Positions 46,209-47,932 of a stretch of DNA of 47,932 nucleotides are shown in pieces (position 1 is the first letter of the stretch; each line of letters opens with the position of its first letter). The DNA is from a virus. A program made the position numbers and the translations under genes. Under the pieces are notes generated by a model. It was not told where the DNA came from and searched no databases. It worked only from the letters and a program-made list of their open reading frames with translations. Where the stretch lies: the IMG/VR virus record IMGVR_UViG_3300025141_013041, positions 1-47,932 of that record; one strand, 5' to 3'.

Positions 46209-47253
46209 AAGAATACTAAGTTATCCAGAAGCAATTAATGAAGCTCTTATACAAGTAATGGAGAAACATCCTAACTCTGTTGTCATGGGTCAGGGTGTTG
46301 ATGATCCAAAAAGAATTCTTGGAACTACTAAAGGCTTAGAAAAATTTGGGAAAGAAAGATTCTTTGATACCCCAATAGCAGAAGAAGGAATGACTGGTGT
46401 TGCTATTGGAATGGCAATGGCTGAAACCTATGTTGTACATAATCACATAAGACAAGATTTCTTGCTGCTTGCTATGAATCAGTTGATTAATATGGCAGCT
46501 AAGATTAGTTATATGTATAATGGGAAAGTTTCTGTCCCACTTACTATAAGGGCGTGTATAGGAAAAAGCTGGGGGCAAGGACCACAGCATTCGCAAAGTC
46601 TTTATCCACTTCTTATGAATATACCTGGGATTAAAATTGTTGCTCCTTCAAATCCTTACGATGCTAAAGGACTTTTAATAAGATCTTTCTTAGATAAAAA
46701 TCCAGTTTTGTTCGTAGAACATAGACACTTATATTATCAGAAGGGAGAAGTGCCAGAAGAATTTTATGACATTCCATTTAAGAAACAAAGATGGTTAAGA
46801 AACTATAAAAATATTATGCCAAGTGTTACTTTAGTGGGTATTTCTCAAATGGCAGTTGAATGTTTGAGAGCTTCTAATATATTGAAAGAACAAATGAATA
46901 TTCAATCACACGTTATAGATTTTAGAATGTTGAATCCAATGTGTTTAGATGAGATAATAGAATCTGTGGAAATAACAAGACATCTTATTTTTGTAGATTG
47001 TGCTTGGATGAACAATGGAGCTGGTAGTGAAGTAATTACAAGACTTCATGAGAAAGGGATTCGGCTCTTTAAAATGAAGAGGATGGGGTTCGCTCAAACA
47101 GTTTGTCCCACATCTAAAGTTCTAGAAGATGAATTTTATCCTGACGCTTATAAAATAGCAAAAGAAGCTTATGGTTTAATGACAAGTGATTATACATGGG
47201 AACCAGAAAGAAATTTAGAGATCGAAGAAGTTGAATTTAAGGGACCATTCTAA
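46201..47253 (+). CDS. thiamine-dependent dehydrogenase E1 beta-like subunit
   Basis: 350 residues from ATG 46201, overlapping the alpha stop by 8 bp; an open frame further upstream lies inside the alpha gene and is rejected. MSKRILSYPEAINEALIQVMEKHPNSVVMGQGV is the classic E1 beta opening; DTPIAEEGMTGVAIGMAMAE has the cofactor-contacting Glu; GPQHSQSLYPLLMNIPGIKIVAPSNPYDAKGLL and the transketolase C-terminal domain (LRASNILKEQMNIQSHVIDFRMLNP) follow. It is complete and intact, so it is probably functional together with the alpha subunit. Confidence 0.8.
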   Translation: MSKRILSYPEAINEALIQVMEKHPNSVVMGQGVDDPKRILGTTKGLEKFGKERFFDTPIAEEGMTGVAIGMAMAETYVVHNHIRQDFLLLAMNQLINMAAKISYMYNGKVSVPLTIRACIGKSWGQGPQHSQSLYPLLMNIPGIKIVAPSNPYDAKGLLIRSFLDKNPVLFVEHRHLYYQKGEVPEEFYDIPFKKQRWLRNYKNIMPSVTLVGISQMAVECLRASNILKEQMNIQSHVIDFRMLNPMCLDEIIESVEITRHLIFVDCAWMNNGAGSEVITRLHEKGIRLFKMKRMGFAQTVCPTSKVLEDEFYPDAYKIAKEAYGLMTSDYTWEPERNLEIEEVEFKGPF

Positions 47254-47263
47254 GGAGAAAAAA

Positions 47264-47932
47264 ATGAATAGAGTTTTAATAACTGGTATAACTGGTTTTA
47301 TAGGAAGTCATTTAGCCGAACGATTGCTGAAGAAGGAATTAATGTCCGAAAAGAATGAAGTTCACGGTATGTGTAGGTGGAGAAGCCCAAGAGATAATCT
47401 TATTAACATATATGATAAAATAGAATTACATGAGGCAGACTTATTAGATCAAGGATCTTTAATAGCATTATTGAATGAAGTAAAGCCAGATCAGATTTAT
47501 CATTTAGCAGCACAATCATATGTGAAAACAAGTTACGAAGAACCAATATCAACATTGACAACTAATGTTATTGGTACGGCTAACTTATTAGAAGCTATAA
47601 GAATTACTGGGCAAAAGCCAAGAATACTTGCTATTACTTCATCTGAAGTTTATGGACAAGTATCAACTACAGATATTCCTATTACAGAAGAATGTCCACT
47701 AAAGCCACACTCTCCTTATGGAGTTAGTAAGGCAGGGCAAGACTTACTGATTAATCAGTATACAATGTCATATGACATGAATACTATAAGAATTAGAAAC
47801 TTTACCACTACTGGTCCTAGACGAGGTGAAGTATTTTTTATGTCTGCTTTTGCAAAACAAATAGCATCTATAAGACTTTGGAAACAAGAACCAGTAATTA
47901 GAGTTGGAAATTTAGAATCTATAAGGACAGTT
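47264..47932 (+). CDS. GDP-mannose 4,6-dehydratase-like enzyme (3' end beyond window)
   Basis: ATG 47264 follows AAGGAG and the frame is open to the edge (223 codons). TGITGFIGSHLAERLL is the NAD loop; HLAAQSYVKTSYEEP and SSEVYGQVSTTDIPITEECPLKPHSPYGVSKAGQD (Ser-x-Glu and YxxxK) match GDP-mannose or GDP-heptose 4,6-dehydratases (GMD/DmhA). It would supply the 4-keto-6-deoxy intermediate for the epimerase and reductase upstream. Confidence 0.8.
   Translation, partial: MNRVLITGITGFIGSHLAERLLKKELMSEKNEVHGMCRWRSPRDNLINIYDKIELHEADLLDQGSLIALLNEVKPDQIYHLAAQSYVKTSYEEPISTLTTNVIGTANLLEAIRITGQKPRILAITSSEVYGQVSTTDIPITEECPLKPHSPYGVSKAGQDLLINQYTMSYDMNTIRIRNFTTTGPRRGEVFFMSAFAKQIASIRLWKQEPVIRVGNLESIRTV

Noticed and set aside
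1-47932. CRISPR arrays, insertion sequences, integrase or att sites
   Set aside because: No spaced direct-repeat arrays, transposase or integrase motifs were seen. The direct repeats present are short tandem slippage arrays or one gene duplication.

Overview
The window is a densely packed, AT-rich stretch of a large tailed phage with a T4-like (myovirus) core. The phage assignment rests on a gp32-type ssDNA-binding protein, UvsX/RecA, a gp31/GroES-like co-chaperonin, UvsW helicase, gp46/gp47 recombination nuclease, a gp19-like tail tube, a gp26-like baseplate protein and ThyX. Genes lie on both strands, usually overlap by ATGA or TAATG, and leave little intergenic DNA. The host is not certain. 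A host-derived substrate-binding protein carries a signal peptide ending in an FAGGSNE-type site with no lipobox cysteine, a style I associate with Spirochaetota (Sphaerochaeta/Treponema-like), so a spirochaete host is my best inference.

Layout. 1-4243 (minus): late genes for proteins built from a repeated EEW/KNP domain, nine copies in one protein. 4244-4580: an intergenic block holding a locally GC-rich, strongly foldable segment. 4581-5694: baseplate gene and a downstream reading frame probably joined by +1 frameshifting. 5695-7088 (minus): late operon with an M23-like peptidase. 7148-11502: early replication/recombination genes. 11537-15105: late, probably virion genes. 15189-16440: a self-contained moron (promoter, PnrA/BMP-type gene, terminator). 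16446-20511: ParB-like gene, a zinc ribbon split by an in-frame TAG, the tail tube (minus), a GIY-YIG homing endonuclease and ThyX. 21095-25032: gp47/gp46 module. 25025-26425 (minus): late repeat-rich protein. 26544-31697: a family C DNA polymerase III alpha subunit broken into three genes, one break exactly at the catalytic PDxDxDF motif; the second gap carries a possible gp55-like sigma factor. 31694-36780: Dam-type methyltransferase, late structural-type genes and small proteins. 36777-37796: an FtsZ/tubulin-like GTPase. 37797-47932: a ten-gene sugar-nucleotide and glycan cluster running off the right edge.

Regulation. Two promoter classes are visible. Sigma70-type promoters with exact 17-bp spacers precede gp32, the moron, the ParB-like gene, ThyX, polymerase fragments 1 and 2 and the 35549 gene. 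A different conserved octamer, TAAAGATA or TAAAGGTA, sits just upstream of nine gene starts, mostly virion-type genes. It is probably the phage's late promoter, analogous to T4 TATAAATA, and the sigma-like gene in the polymerase gap could be its reader. Several promoters lie so close to the start codon that the mRNA would be leaderless.

The sugar cluster (kinase HddA-like, nucleotidyltransferase HddC-like, GDP-mannose 4,6-dehydratase-like, GDP-mannose 3,5-epimerase-like, fucose-synthase-like, a His-type DegT enzyme and an E1 alpha/beta thiamine enzyme) resembles a bacterial GDP-heptose/deoxyheptose surface-polysaccharide locus. All functions are read from sequence motifs; no search was run.
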